Assembly (NCBI GenBank): GCA_002391625.1
Contig: DGFJ01000033.1
Span: 1 to 64,000, forward strand
Reading direction: 5' to 3'
DNA: 64,000 nt
DNA from: Ruminococcaceae bacterium UBA3903
GTDB taxonomy: Bacteria > Bacillota > Clostridia > Oscillospirales > Acutalibacteraceae
The notes under the pieces are model-generated. The model was not told where the DNA came from and did not search any database. It saw only the letters and a list, made by a program, of their open reading frames with translations. A program made the position numbers and the translations under genes. This document shows, in pieces, positions 33,553 through 41,264 of the stretch; position 1 is the first letter of the stretch, and every line of letters starts with the position of its first letter.

Positions 33553-34935
33553 CTAATTTCTCAGCACATTGGCACAAGCCTCCATAGCTGACACAGCCAC
33601 AGGTCCTGCCACAGAATATCCATAGCCACTGTTTTCTACGATTACTGCGAAAGCAAGGGGTGCATCCGTATCCTGTGAGTAGCCTACCATCCATGCGTGT
33701 GGTTCCTTGCCGTCACCTACCTCAGCTGTACCTGTTTTAGCACATACTGACAGGGTTTCAAACATATCATCACCATAGTAGGAGGTTACGTTGTTTCTCA
33801 TTAGGTCGTTTAGCTGATTAGCTGTAGAGGATTTTATAAGGCTTTCAGTTTTTGCCGTATTGTTTAGTCCCGCTAACCCAAAGAACGAGGATATAGTTTT
33901 AACCTCAAATGGAATATTAGCATCACCTCCGTTTGCAATAGCACCACACATTATTGCCATTTGCATAGGATTTGCAAGGTCGGTAAACTGGCCAATACCT
34001 GACCACGCACGTTCGTTCTGTGACGCCCCCAGCAGGTCATATTCACCCCTTGCTGTAGGTATATCCCCTACCGAGTAGCTCTTTGTAAAGCCCATTTCCT
34101 CAGCAGTTTTTTGCATAATATCATTGCCTAATTCATCAGCTATTTCTGCAAACACCACATTGCAGGAATGAGCTAATGCGTCCTCAAAGCCTATATCACC
34201 ATGTGTGGACATACAGCTTATCTCCTGTCCGCCAATATTTACGCTGCCGTTACAGGTAAATGTACGGTTATAAATATCAGGCATATTTTCAATAGCTGCT
34301 GCTGATGTAATAATCTTAAACGTAGAACCTGGAGGGTACAGCCCAGATATTACACGGTCTACATACACACCGGCATATTCCTCTTCGTTTTCCTCTGTTA
34401 TCTCTGGCGGATCCTGAGGGTCATATGACGCCTTGCTGACACTGCACAGCACCTCACCCGTTTTATAATTGTACACAACCACTGCCCCGTTATAGTCACC
34501 CAGCGCCTCATAGGCTGTTTTACAGGCTTGGGAGTCTATGGTCAGGGTTATATCCTTACTGCTCTTTAAGCTTGATGGCAGCCCTAAGCCCCATACATAG
34601 TTAAAGCCTGTTAAATCATCACGATAAATGCTTTGTACCGCAGTAGAAATATTTAGGCTGTTGTCACCTACAACATGAAGAGTAGCCAAACGTGTTTCAT
34701 AATCATCGCTGTATACACGTTTACCATCCACTGTATGTGCCAATATATTGCCGTTTCTATCGTATATTATGCCCGCCTGTTCCAAACCGCTGCTGCCAGA
34801 CATATGACCGTTGTAGTTCTGCTGAACCCAAGCGTTGGCATTAGTAGATATTCTAAATGTAAACAGGCCCAGTCCACCAACAAAGGCTATTGCCATAATT
34901 AAACCTAAAATAGAACGTGTTAATGTTCTTTTCAC
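33553..34935 (-). CDS. Penicillin-binding protein, class B-like transpeptidase (PbpA/FtsI type)
   Basis: 460 residues. One N-terminal membrane anchor (about 5-27) precedes a short periplasm-facing region and a transpeptidase with Ser204-x-x-Lys207 (PPGSTFK), SxN as SCN (257-259) and KTG (400-402). It lacks the long dimerisation module of large PBP2/PBP3, matching the compact PbpA form of Gram-positives. The start is a GTG with AAAGG about nine bases upstream. It follows an FHA-SEDS gene; PBP-SEDS pairs build peptidoglycan together, SEDS as polymerase and PBP as cross-linker. Confidence 0.93.
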   Translation of the reverse strand: MKRTLTRSILGLIMAIAFVGGLGLFTFRISTNANAWVQQNYNGHMSGSSGLEQAGIIYDRNGNILAHTVDGKRVYSDDYETRLATLHVVGDNSLNISTAVQSIYRDDLTGFNYVWGLGLPSSLKSSKDITLTIDSQACKTAYEALGDYNGAVVVYNYKTGEVLCSVSKASYDPQDPPEITEENEEEYAGVYVDRVISGLYPPGSTFKIITSAAAIENMPDIYNRTFTCNGSVNIGGQEISCMSTHGDIGFEDALAHSCNVVFAEIADELGNDIMQKTAEEMGFTKSYSVGDIPTARGEYDLLGASQNERAWSGIGQFTDLANPMQMAIMCGAIANGGDANIPFEVKTISSFFGLAGLNNTAKTESLIKSSTANQLNDLMRNNVTSYYGDDMFETLSVCAKTGTAEVGDGKEPHAWMVGYSQDTDAPLAFAVIVENSGYGYSVAGPVAVSAMEACANVLRN

Positions 34936-34976
34936 ATATAACACCCTTTCCTTGTGAAAAAAGTATCCTGCTATTT

Positions 34977-36680
34977 TTACTTTTTAGCTGCGTAGGTTCT
35001 TTCGTCTGCCGCTTTAATAAAGGATAATAAGCACCAACAGGAAATCATGCTAGAGCCGCCTAAGCTAATAAAGGGCAGCGTAACACCTGTTAAAGGCAAA
35101 ATATCTGTTGCACCAAAAATGTTCAGCCCTGCCTGTAACAGCATTAAGCTAGCCGCACAGCAGGCGGATATGGAATAAAATGTTGAACGGCTGCGTGTAG
35201 TGATAGCCCTAGCATAAAATACCAAGCCACCAATAGCAACACCACAAGCTAAAGCTATTATCAATCCAATTTCCTCACACATCAAACCAAATACCAAATC
35301 GCTTTCAGATGCAAAAACATATTTTAAATATCCATTACCAAGACCCACACCTATTAAACCACCGCTGGCAGCATAGGTTAAAACTCTGGCCTGCTGATAG
35401 CCTGTAGAATCTGCATATTTAAAGACATTGCCCCAAGCCTGAAAACGATCTGCAATATACGGTTTAAACTTTAGCACAATAGCCGAACCAAAGACTGCAC
35501 CGGCAACAGCTAAAATAATAGTCTTTAGGTCGCCGGAACGCATAAAAGCTATTGTAAGGAAGGTGCCAAAAAATATTAAGGCTGTACCTAAGTCACTCAT
35601 AATAAACAAAGCACCTACGCACACAGCTGAAAAAATAATAAACTGCAACAAATTTTTCTTTGTAAGAAGCTCGTCCAAAGCGCCTGCACCAACAAATATA
35701 AACCCTATTTTTACAATTTCGGATGGCTGAATTGACACTCCGCCTACCTCTATCCAGTTAGCGGCACCGTTTCTAACTGCACCAAAAACAATATTGACAC
35801 CTAACAATAACACTGACGCTATCATAATACCCATCCGCCATTTTTTTACCCTGTCAGGATTTTCAATAAACTTTATAATAATACAAAAGCCGATTATGCC
35901 CACTATCATTGCCGCTATCTGTACATAAGCCTGTTTAATATCCTGTCTGCACAACAGCATTGCACCAATACCGCACAAAAAAATAGCCAAGCTTTCCAGC
36001 TCAAAGTTAGAGCGTTTTATTATTTTGGAAGAAATAAAGAAAAACAACCATGTTACCAAGGTAAACACCACAAACACACCCATAGGCTGAAAGTCCTGCT
36101 TTTCTATACTTAAGCTAGCCTCTATCCCCAGAAAAAAGTTGAAAATTGTAATAAGAAACATTAACGCAGCAGGTGCTATTCCTTTTTTGTTTTTAGGTCT
36201 GCTAAAAAACCATGATTTATTTATGTCTGTATAATCATCTGCACGCTTTATAGTCATAGTGGTGTTACCCACTGTTATTTTATCATCAATAAATACAGGC
36301 TGTCTGCCTTGGGTTGTCTGTCCGTTTACCATCGTGCCAGATTTTGACCCTACATCGCTGACAAACCAACCGTCCTCACGTCGCAGCAATACTGCGTGGT
36401 CACGGGACACCGCCCCATCGGCTATGGTAATGTCACATCCTCGGCTTCTGCCAATGGCGTTTTCCCAATACAGCACTGGTACACCTTCACCTGTGGCATC
36501 GTTTTCTAGCATTATTAGTGGTTTTTCCTCTCGTCTATGACGTCGCATAGAGCTATAACACTGAAATACAATAATAACAGCTAACACAGGCAGCAGTATT
36601 CTGATTACCAGCAATGCCAGCTCTATAACAATTTTAAAGCCATCTATATTTAGACCATTAAATACACTATTCACATCCAA
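34977..36680 (-). CDS. FtsW/RodA (SEDS) protein with N-terminal FHA domain
   Basis: 567 residues. A membrane helix (about 16-40) leads into an FHA domain (about 69-146) with GRSRGCDITI, SRDH and the phosphopeptide Asn119, all typical. Residues 160-567 form a SEDS glycosyltransferase with about ten helices. FHA domains bind phosphothreonine, so a Ser/Thr kinase may control this polymerase. The start is a TTG with AGGAGG eight bases upstream; a further in-frame extension of 17 residues is unsupported. The partner PBP is 41 bases downstream. Confidence 0.92.
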   Translation of the reverse strand: MDVNSVFNGLNIDGFKIVIELALLVIRILLPVLAVIIVFQCYSSMRRHRREEKPLIMLENDATGEGVPVLYWENAIGRSRGCDITIADGAVSRDHAVLLRREDGWFVSDVGSKSGTMVNGQTTQGRQPVFIDDKITVGNTTMTIKRADDYTDINKSWFFSRPKNKKGIAPAALMFLITIFNFFLGIEASLSIEKQDFQPMGVFVVFTLVTWLFFFISSKIIKRSNFELESLAIFLCGIGAMLLCRQDIKQAYVQIAAMIVGIIGFCIIIKFIENPDRVKKWRMGIMIASVLLLGVNIVFGAVRNGAANWIEVGGVSIQPSEIVKIGFIFVGAGALDELLTKKNLLQFIIFSAVCVGALFIMSDLGTALIFFGTFLTIAFMRSGDLKTIILAVAGAVFGSAIVLKFKPYIADRFQAWGNVFKYADSTGYQQARVLTYAASGGLIGVGLGNGYLKYVFASESDLVFGLMCEEIGLIIALACGVAIGGLVFYARAITTRSRSTFYSISACCAASLMLLQAGLNIFGATDILPLTGVTLPFISLGGSSMISCWCLLSFIKAADERTYAAKK

Positions 36681-36748
36681 GGTATCAGCCTCCTTTTTAT
36701 ATATAAATATATATGATAAATCACAAAGCACGCCTGTTCCTAATTTAG

Positions 36749-36777
36749 ATAATATTATTTTGCCACTAAAAAGTCAA
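36749..36777 (-). promoter_or_regulatory. Promoter for the FHA-SEDS/PBP operon
   Basis: Minus strand TTGACT (36777-36772), 17-base spacer, TATTAT (36754-36749), close to consensus. Confidence 0.7.
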
Positions 36778-36919
36778 TAGACATACTATAAATACTTTCT
36801 TACGTTATTGTAGCAATTTTAATCTTAGTGCTAGACTTTAACAGCGTCATAAGCTAGCTATGGCAGTCTTTATTCATTGTCCTGTTATAAATTAATATTA
36901 ATTGTATCTTAATAGTACA

Positions 36920-36965
36920 AATGGTAACAGCAGTGGATTATATCGCCCCAATTACTGTCACCATT
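36920..36965 (-). terminator. Hairpin after the phosphodiesterase gene
   Basis: AATGGTGACAG pairs with CTGTTACCATT (one G-U) across a 24-base loop, followed by TTGTA on the minus strand. Confidence 0.45.
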
Positions 36966-36991
36966 TTGTTGTTTTTACATAAAATATAAGG

Positions 36992-37459
36992 TCAGTGAAC
37001 CTTTATAACATTTGTTACAATACCAGCTTTTGTAATATCTAAAATACCATATGTGCCATAGCTGCCATGACAGCTGCCAGGATTCATTATATACAATCCA
37101 TCATCATAATCTGTAAAGGGCATATGTGTGTGACCGAACAGCAAAATGTCAGCCTGCTGTTCACGAGCTGCATATATAGCCTCTAAGTAACCCATCTTCA
37201 CATTGTACAAATGTCCATGGGTTGCCATTATTTTTTTACCCTCAAGATTTTTTATTTCTACCATAGGCAGGGTAGAACCCCAATCGCAGTTTCCCTTTAC
37301 GTTAACCACCATTTTATTGGGAAACATCATTTTTATAGCGTCTGCCTGTTCCTCGCCGTCGCCTAAATGAATAATAACATCTGCCGTAGGCTGTGACAAC
37401 ACAACTCTTTTAAGTGTTTGAAAATCCCCATGAGTGTCCGAAGCTACCAAAATTCTCAT
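36992..37459 (-). CDS. YfcE/MJ0936-type metallophosphodiesterase
   Basis: A 155-residue calcineurin-like phosphoesterase. Metal ligands are visible: Asp8-x-His10 (ASDTHGD), GD at 33-34, Asn57 (GNCDWG), His81 (ATHGHLYN) and GHTH at 109-112. Relatives hydrolyse phosphodiesters with manganese or nickel. The start is the ATG of MRILVASDTHG with GAAAGGA upstream. Upstream is a divergent intergenic region with the palindrome TATAAATTTATA. Confidence 0.93.
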   Translation of the reverse strand: MRILVASDTHGDFQTLKRVVLSQPTADVIIHLGDGEEQADAIKMMFPNKMVVNVKGNCDWGSTLPMVEIKNLEGKKIMATHGHLYNVKMGYLEAIYAAREQQADILLFGHTHMPFTDYDDGLYIMNPGSCHGSYGTYGILDITKAGIVTNVIKVH

Positions 37460-37503
37460 ATATATAGTCCTTTCTAAAAAGTATATTTCAACAATATGTA
37501 TCA

Positions 37504-37515
37504 TATAAATTTATA
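37504..37515. promoter_or_regulatory. Palindrome TATAAATTTATA, third copy
   Basis: Identical to the pair upstream of the MATE gene. It lies in the 78-base divergent region between the phosphodiesterase and the first small gene, 22 bases before the latter's ATG. Confidence 0.4.
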
Positions 37516-37537
37516 AAATAAAGGTGGTGTGATTATT

Positions 37538-37777
37538 ATGTCAAATAATAATATGGATAATCTACTAAATACTTTATCACAGCGTTTAGGCACAAGCCCC
37601 GAAGCGTTACAGCAGGCAGTGCAAAAAAACAATATGGGAAAGCTGCTTGGTAATATGGATAAGGCTCAGGCTGATAAGCTGCAAAAAATATTAAGCGACA
37701 AGGAGGCATCCAAAAAGCTGTTGGATTCTCCTCAGGCTAAGGCACTTTTAAAAAAACTGATGGGAGATAAGCAGTAA
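37538..37777 (+). CDS. Small helical protein of unknown function
   Basis: 79 residues, start ATG with AAGGTGG ten bases upstream. The sequence is Asn/Gln/Lys-rich and helical (LGTSPEALQQAVQKNN; QADKLQKILSDKEASKK; SPQAKALLKKLMG). No signal, membrane segment or catalytic motif. The stop codon is followed immediately by the ATG of the next small gene, so the two are coupled. I recall similar small proteins in clostridia without an assigned role. Confidence 0.75.
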   Translation: MSNNNMDNLLNTLSQRLGTSPEALQQAVQKNNMGKLLGNMDKAQADKLQKILSDKEASKKLLDSPQAKALLKKLMGDKQ

Positions 37778-38152
37778 ATGGACGATATATCAGGAAAAAT
37801 ATCGGAGCTACTAAGTGACCCACAAGCCCTACAGCAGATAATGAGCCTAACCAGCTTACTAGGTGGCGGCGGTGATGATGAGCCTGAGCCTAAGCCCCTG
37901 CCACCACCAAAAAAGGATCAGAACAGCTCGTCTGGATTTCCAAACATATCCTCTGACAGTATGGAAACCGTTATGAAGCTAATGCCCGTACTAAGCGGGC
38001 TAAAGCAGGAGGACGACACCACACGGCTGTTGCGTTCCTTACGTCCCTTTTTAGGTGAGGAACGACAACAAAAGTTAGATGAAGCCACCAAAATGCTACA
38101 ACTACTAAAAATGCTCCCTGTTATTAAGGAGTTTAATTTCTTATCGGGGTGA
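37778..38152 (+). CDS. Small acidic/Pro-rich helical protein of unknown function
   Basis: 124 residues. An N-terminal helix (ISGKISELLSDPQALQQIMS) is followed by a Gly/acidic/Pro linker (GGGGDDEPEPKPLPPPKK) and a helical half with LMPVLSGLKQEDDTTRLLR and LDEATKMLQLLKMLP. The LSDPQ-type helix resembles part of the preceding protein. It starts directly at the preceding stop, so expression is coupled. Function unknown. Confidence 0.75.
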   Translation: MDDISGKISELLSDPQALQQIMSLTSLLGGGGDDEPEPKPLPPPKKDQNSSSGFPNISSDSMETVMKLMPVLSGLKQEDDTTRLLRSLRPFLGEERQQKLDEATKMLQLLKMLPVIKEFNFLSG

Positions 38153-38158
38153 TATCTA

Positions 38159-38506
38159 ATGGCACAAAATAACAATATGGATAAAATGCAACAGGAGGCA
38201 TACCGCCGTATGCAGGAAATGCAGGCACACTCTAAGCAGACAAATCAACAGCGTCAAAAGGGGCAAACATCCCCTACACAAAATAAAGAGCCACCAAAAG
38301 AAGAAAAATCACCGCCACAAAGGGATAGTGATTTTTCAGATCATTGTAATAATAAACCAAAACCAGCACAGCACATCCCACAGGATATGCTGGAAGGTCT
38401 GTTTCATGACAAGGAAAAAAGCTTAATCCTTATGCTTATACTTCTGTTATGCACAGAAAAAACAGACAGCGGTTTAATATTGGCACTTTTATATTTGGTT
38501 ATCTAA
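38159..38506 (+). CDS. Small Gln/Lys-rich protein with hydrophobic C-terminus
   Basis: 115 residues. The first 75 are very polar (MQQEAYRRMQEMQAHSKQTN, then Pro/Lys-rich); the last 35 form a hydrophobic segment (SLILMLILLLCTEKTDSGL) that may anchor the tail in the membrane. GGGGTGATAT lies before the ATG, six bases after the preceding stop. The end overlaps the end of convergent proA by eight bases, so no terminator separates them. Confidence 0.7.
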   Translation: MAQNNNMDKMQQEAYRRMQEMQAHSKQTNQQRQKGQTSPTQNKEPPKEEKSPPQRDSDFSDHCNNKPKPAQHIPQDMLEGLFHDKEKSLILMLILLLCTEKTDSGLILALLYLVI

Positions 38507-39746
38507 CCTGTCCATTACCACATATGATAAATTTCATAGAGGTTAACTCGTTTAACCCCATAGGGCCTCTGGCGTGTAGCTTTTGGGTTGAAATACCAAT
38601 TTCTGCACCCATACCAAACTCTCCGCCATCTGTAAAGCGGGTAGATGCATTTACATAAACAGCCGCACTGTCTACCTGTGACGTAAATTTGTTAGCATTT
38701 TCATAGGATTTTGTAATAATAACCTCGCTGTGACCACTACTGTATTTTCTAATGTGGGCAATGGCCTCATCCATAGAGTCTACAACCTTTACCGCTATTA
38801 TATAATCCAAAAACTCTTTTTCCCAATCATCCTCCACAGCTGTAACAACATCATGGCCTAATATGGCTTTTGTTTTGTCGCAGCCACGAATCTCCACATT
38901 TTTTTCATCCAGCCTTGCCTTTATAACAGGTAAGGCTTTTTCGGCTATATCTTTATGTATTAATACAGTTTCTAAGGCATTACATACCGAGGGACGTGAT
39001 GTTTTGGCATTATAAATAATGTCAGCTGCCATATGAATGTCGGCATCACTGTCAACGTATGCATGACAGTTACCAACACCCGTTTGAATAACTGGTACAT
39101 GAGAATTTTCTACAACAGCTTTTATTAGTCCCGCACCGCCACGTGGTATCAGCACATCTAAATAGTCGCTAAGGTTCATTAGCTCCACAGATGACTGACG
39201 TGTAGTGTCAGCTACCAGCTGTATACAGTCTGCCGGCAAGCCTGATTTTTCTACAGCCTGACGCATGATTTCTGCTATTACAGTGTTAGAGTTAATGGCT
39301 TCCTTACCACCACGCAAAATAACTGCATTGCCAGATTTTAAGCACAGTGCCGCTGCATCTGCTGTAACATTAGGACGAGCCTCAAAAATAATTCCAATAA
39401 CACCTAAAGGAACTCTTATTTTTTTTACCTCTAATCCATTTTTTAATTTGTTACCGCTTATAACCTGTCCCACAGGGTCATTGCTGGCAGCTACATAACG
39501 CACGCCGTCAGCCATGCTCTTTATTCTTTCTGGTGTTAAACGCAGTCTATCCAGCAGCGACTGTGTTAAGCCACCTTCCTCGCCGTTTTTTAAATCAACA
39601 TCATTTTCCTTAATGATTTTGTCAATATTGTCCTCTAGGGCATCTGCCACAGCATTTAACGCTGTTTCCTTTTTATCGCCGGCTACTGATAGCACAGCGG
39701 CAGCGGATTTTGCATTTTTGCCCATTTGCTCCATAACTGTCATCAT
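38499..39746 (-). CDS. proA: Gamma-glutamyl phosphate reductase
   Basis: A 415-residue NADPH-dependent reductase of proline synthesis, converting gamma-glutamyl phosphate to the semialdehyde. The aldehyde-dehydrogenase fold, RVPLGVIGIIFEARPNVTAD and the active cysteine in GVGNCHAYVDSDAD are clear. The partner proB is not in the window. It is last in the minus-strand run after proS, metA and a DinB-like gene. Confidence 0.96.
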   Translation of the reverse strand: MMTVMEQMGKNAKSAAAVLSVAGDKKETALNAVADALEDNIDKIIKENDVDLKNGEEGGLTQSLLDRLRLTPERIKSMADGVRYVAASNDPVGQVISGNKLKNGLEVKKIRVPLGVIGIIFEARPNVTADAAALCLKSGNAVILRGGKEAINSNTVIAEIMRQAVEKSGLPADCIQLVADTTRQSSVELMNLSDYLDVLIPRGGAGLIKAVVENSHVPVIQTGVGNCHAYVDSDADIHMAADIIYNAKTSRPSVCNALETVLIHKDIAEKALPVIKARLDEKNVEIRGCDKTKAILGHDVVTAVEDDWEKEFLDYIIAVKVVDSMDEAIAHIRKYSSGHSEVIITKSYENANKFTSQVDSAAVYVNASTRFTDGGEFGMGAEIGISTQKLHARGPMGLNELTSMKFIICGNGQVR

Positions 39747-39761
39747 TATACACCTTCTAAT

Positions 39762-40289
39762 TTAACAAAATTTGTCATAATTTCCTGTAGGTATTTTTCC
39801 ATTTAAACCTAACACTGTGGGCCAACAGCCTGTATCCTGTATAATAAAGCCCATTACCATACCCATGTGACTATGTAAGTGCCTATGCTGTGCCATTATT
39901 AATGTAAATCTTGTATAAGGGCTACCTGTTGGCTTGGTTAACAATATATCATCAGCTAAGCTGGAAAGATAGTTATTTATCTTTCCTTTTATACTTTCAA
40001 GGTAATCGTTTATTTCCACACGGGTAATAAATTTATTCGTTTTTACATCTAAATTATTCAGATTATCAATGTGAATATATGGCTCTGTAAATTCATCATA
40101 TGGGTTAATAAACCACCTATCCAGTGAATGCAGCATATGATAAATATGCTTGTAAAGCGGCATATCACAAAACAATGTATCCCACATTGTGTCAGGGACA
40201 CAGTCAATTACATTTTGTACCTCCCACAATGCCCTGTGGGTTTGGTCTGCAATAACGCTGGCAAAATCAGCCTGCTGAGCATCCTCCAT
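39762..40289 (-). CDS. DinB-like metal-binding helical protein
   Basis: 175 residues, helical. Histidines in YKHIYHMLHSLDRWF (about 46-60) and QHRHLHSHMGMVMGF (134-148) fit the DinB/YfiT-type four-helix bundle with a three-His metal site. Some relatives are thiol-transferases, and DinB-named members are not necessarily DNA-damage proteins. It sits between metA and proA, which suggests cotranscription and no function by itself. Confidence 0.65.
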   Translation of the reverse strand: MEDAQQADFASVIADQTHRALWEVQNVIDCVPDTMWDTLFCDMPLYKHIYHMLHSLDRWFINPYDEFTEPYIHIDNLNNLDVKTNKFITRVEINDYLESIKGKINNYLSSLADDILLTKPTGSPYTRFTLIMAQHRHLHSHMGMVMGFIIQDTGCWPTVLGLNGKIPTGNYDKFC

Positions 40290-40301
40290 TTTAACAGCCC
40301 C

Positions 40302-41231
40302 TTATTCAAACAGTTTTTTTAGATCCTCTAAATCATATGGCGTCTGCTGATATACATAATAGTTTAACCAGTTTGTAAACAGCATTGTTGCGTTGCTTCG
40401 CCATGTAAGCTGAGGTGTGGCATCAGGGTCGTTTTCTGGAAAATAATTATATGGAATAGGTGGGTTAACGCCCTTGTTAACGTCCCTAAAATATTCGGTT
40501 GCCAAGGTGTTTCTGTCATACTCTGCGTGTCCCATTACAAAAAACTGTCTGCCATTTTTGTTACACACCACTGCCACCCCAGCTAAACGAGAGGTTGCTA
40601 AAACCTCTAGCTGGCTAAACCGCATAACATCCTCTCTGTGTACACCTGTATAGCGTGAATGTGGCAGGTCAAACCTGTCATCAAAGCCACGCATTAACGG
40701 GTGATTAGGGTTTAACACCCGATGATGAAAAATACCACTTAGCTTTTCGTCCATTGTGTATTTTTGTATACCGTAATGGTAGTAAAGCCCCGCTTGAGCA
40801 CCCCAACATATATGCAGGGTAGAGTACACATTGTGCTTACTCCACTCCATTATCTCACACAGCTCATCCCAATAGTCAACCTGCTCAAATTCCATTAGCT
40901 CTACTGGTGCGCCTGTAATAATCATACCGTCAAAGCTCTGATTTTTAATTTCGTCAAAGGTTTTGTAAAACGTGTTTAAATGATGGGATGATGTGTTTTT
41001 TGATTTGTGGGTTGCCATCTGCAATAGCTCTATATCCACCTGCAAGGGGCTGTTGCCCAACAGCCTTAACAGCTGTGTTTCGGTGGTTATTTTTGTAGGC
41101 ATTAGGTTTAATATTACTATCCTTAGAGGTCGTATGTCTTGTTTAATAGCAATATCCTCTGGCATAACAAATATATTCTCGGTTTCTAATATTTTTATTG
41201 CCGGTAAATCGCTTTGTACCTTTATAGGCAT
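40302..41231 (-). CDS. metA: Homoserine O-acetyltransferase (MetA family)
   Basis: 309 residues. Catalytic Cys142 (HICWGAQAG), His235 and Glu237 (GHAEYD) are at their canonical family positions. Position 111 is Glu (TGAPVELMEFE); in this family Glu111 selects acetyl-CoA, whereas Gly111 in E. coli MetA selects succinyl-CoA. So this enzyme, though often annotated as a succinyltransferase, probably makes O-acetylhomoserine, the usual methionine precursor in Firmicutes. Confidence 0.95.
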   Translation of the reverse strand: MPIKVQSDLPAIKILETENIFVMPEDIAIKQDIRPLRIVILNLMPTKITTETQLLRLLGNSPLQVDIELLQMATHKSKNTSSHHLNTFYKTFDEIKNQSFDGMIITGAPVELMEFEQVDYWDELCEIMEWSKHNVYSTLHICWGAQAGLYYHYGIQKYTMDEKLSGIFHHRVLNPNHPLMRGFDDRFDLPHSRYTGVHREDVMRFSQLEVLATSRLAGVAVVCNKNGRQFFVMGHAEYDRNTLATEYFRDVNKGVNPPIPYNYFPENDPDATPQLTWRSNATMLFTNWLNYYVYQQTPYDLEDLKKLFE

Positions 41232-41264
41232 ATTCTAACCTCCTTGTTAGCATTAAAATTGTTT

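Larger units (their letters stand above)
36681..36991. other. 311-base intergenic region
   Basis: Contains the FHA-SEDS promoter (36749-36777), a hairpin after the phosphodiesterase gene (36920-36965) and AT-rich spacer. I see no reading frame or RNA gene in it. Confidence 0.6.
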
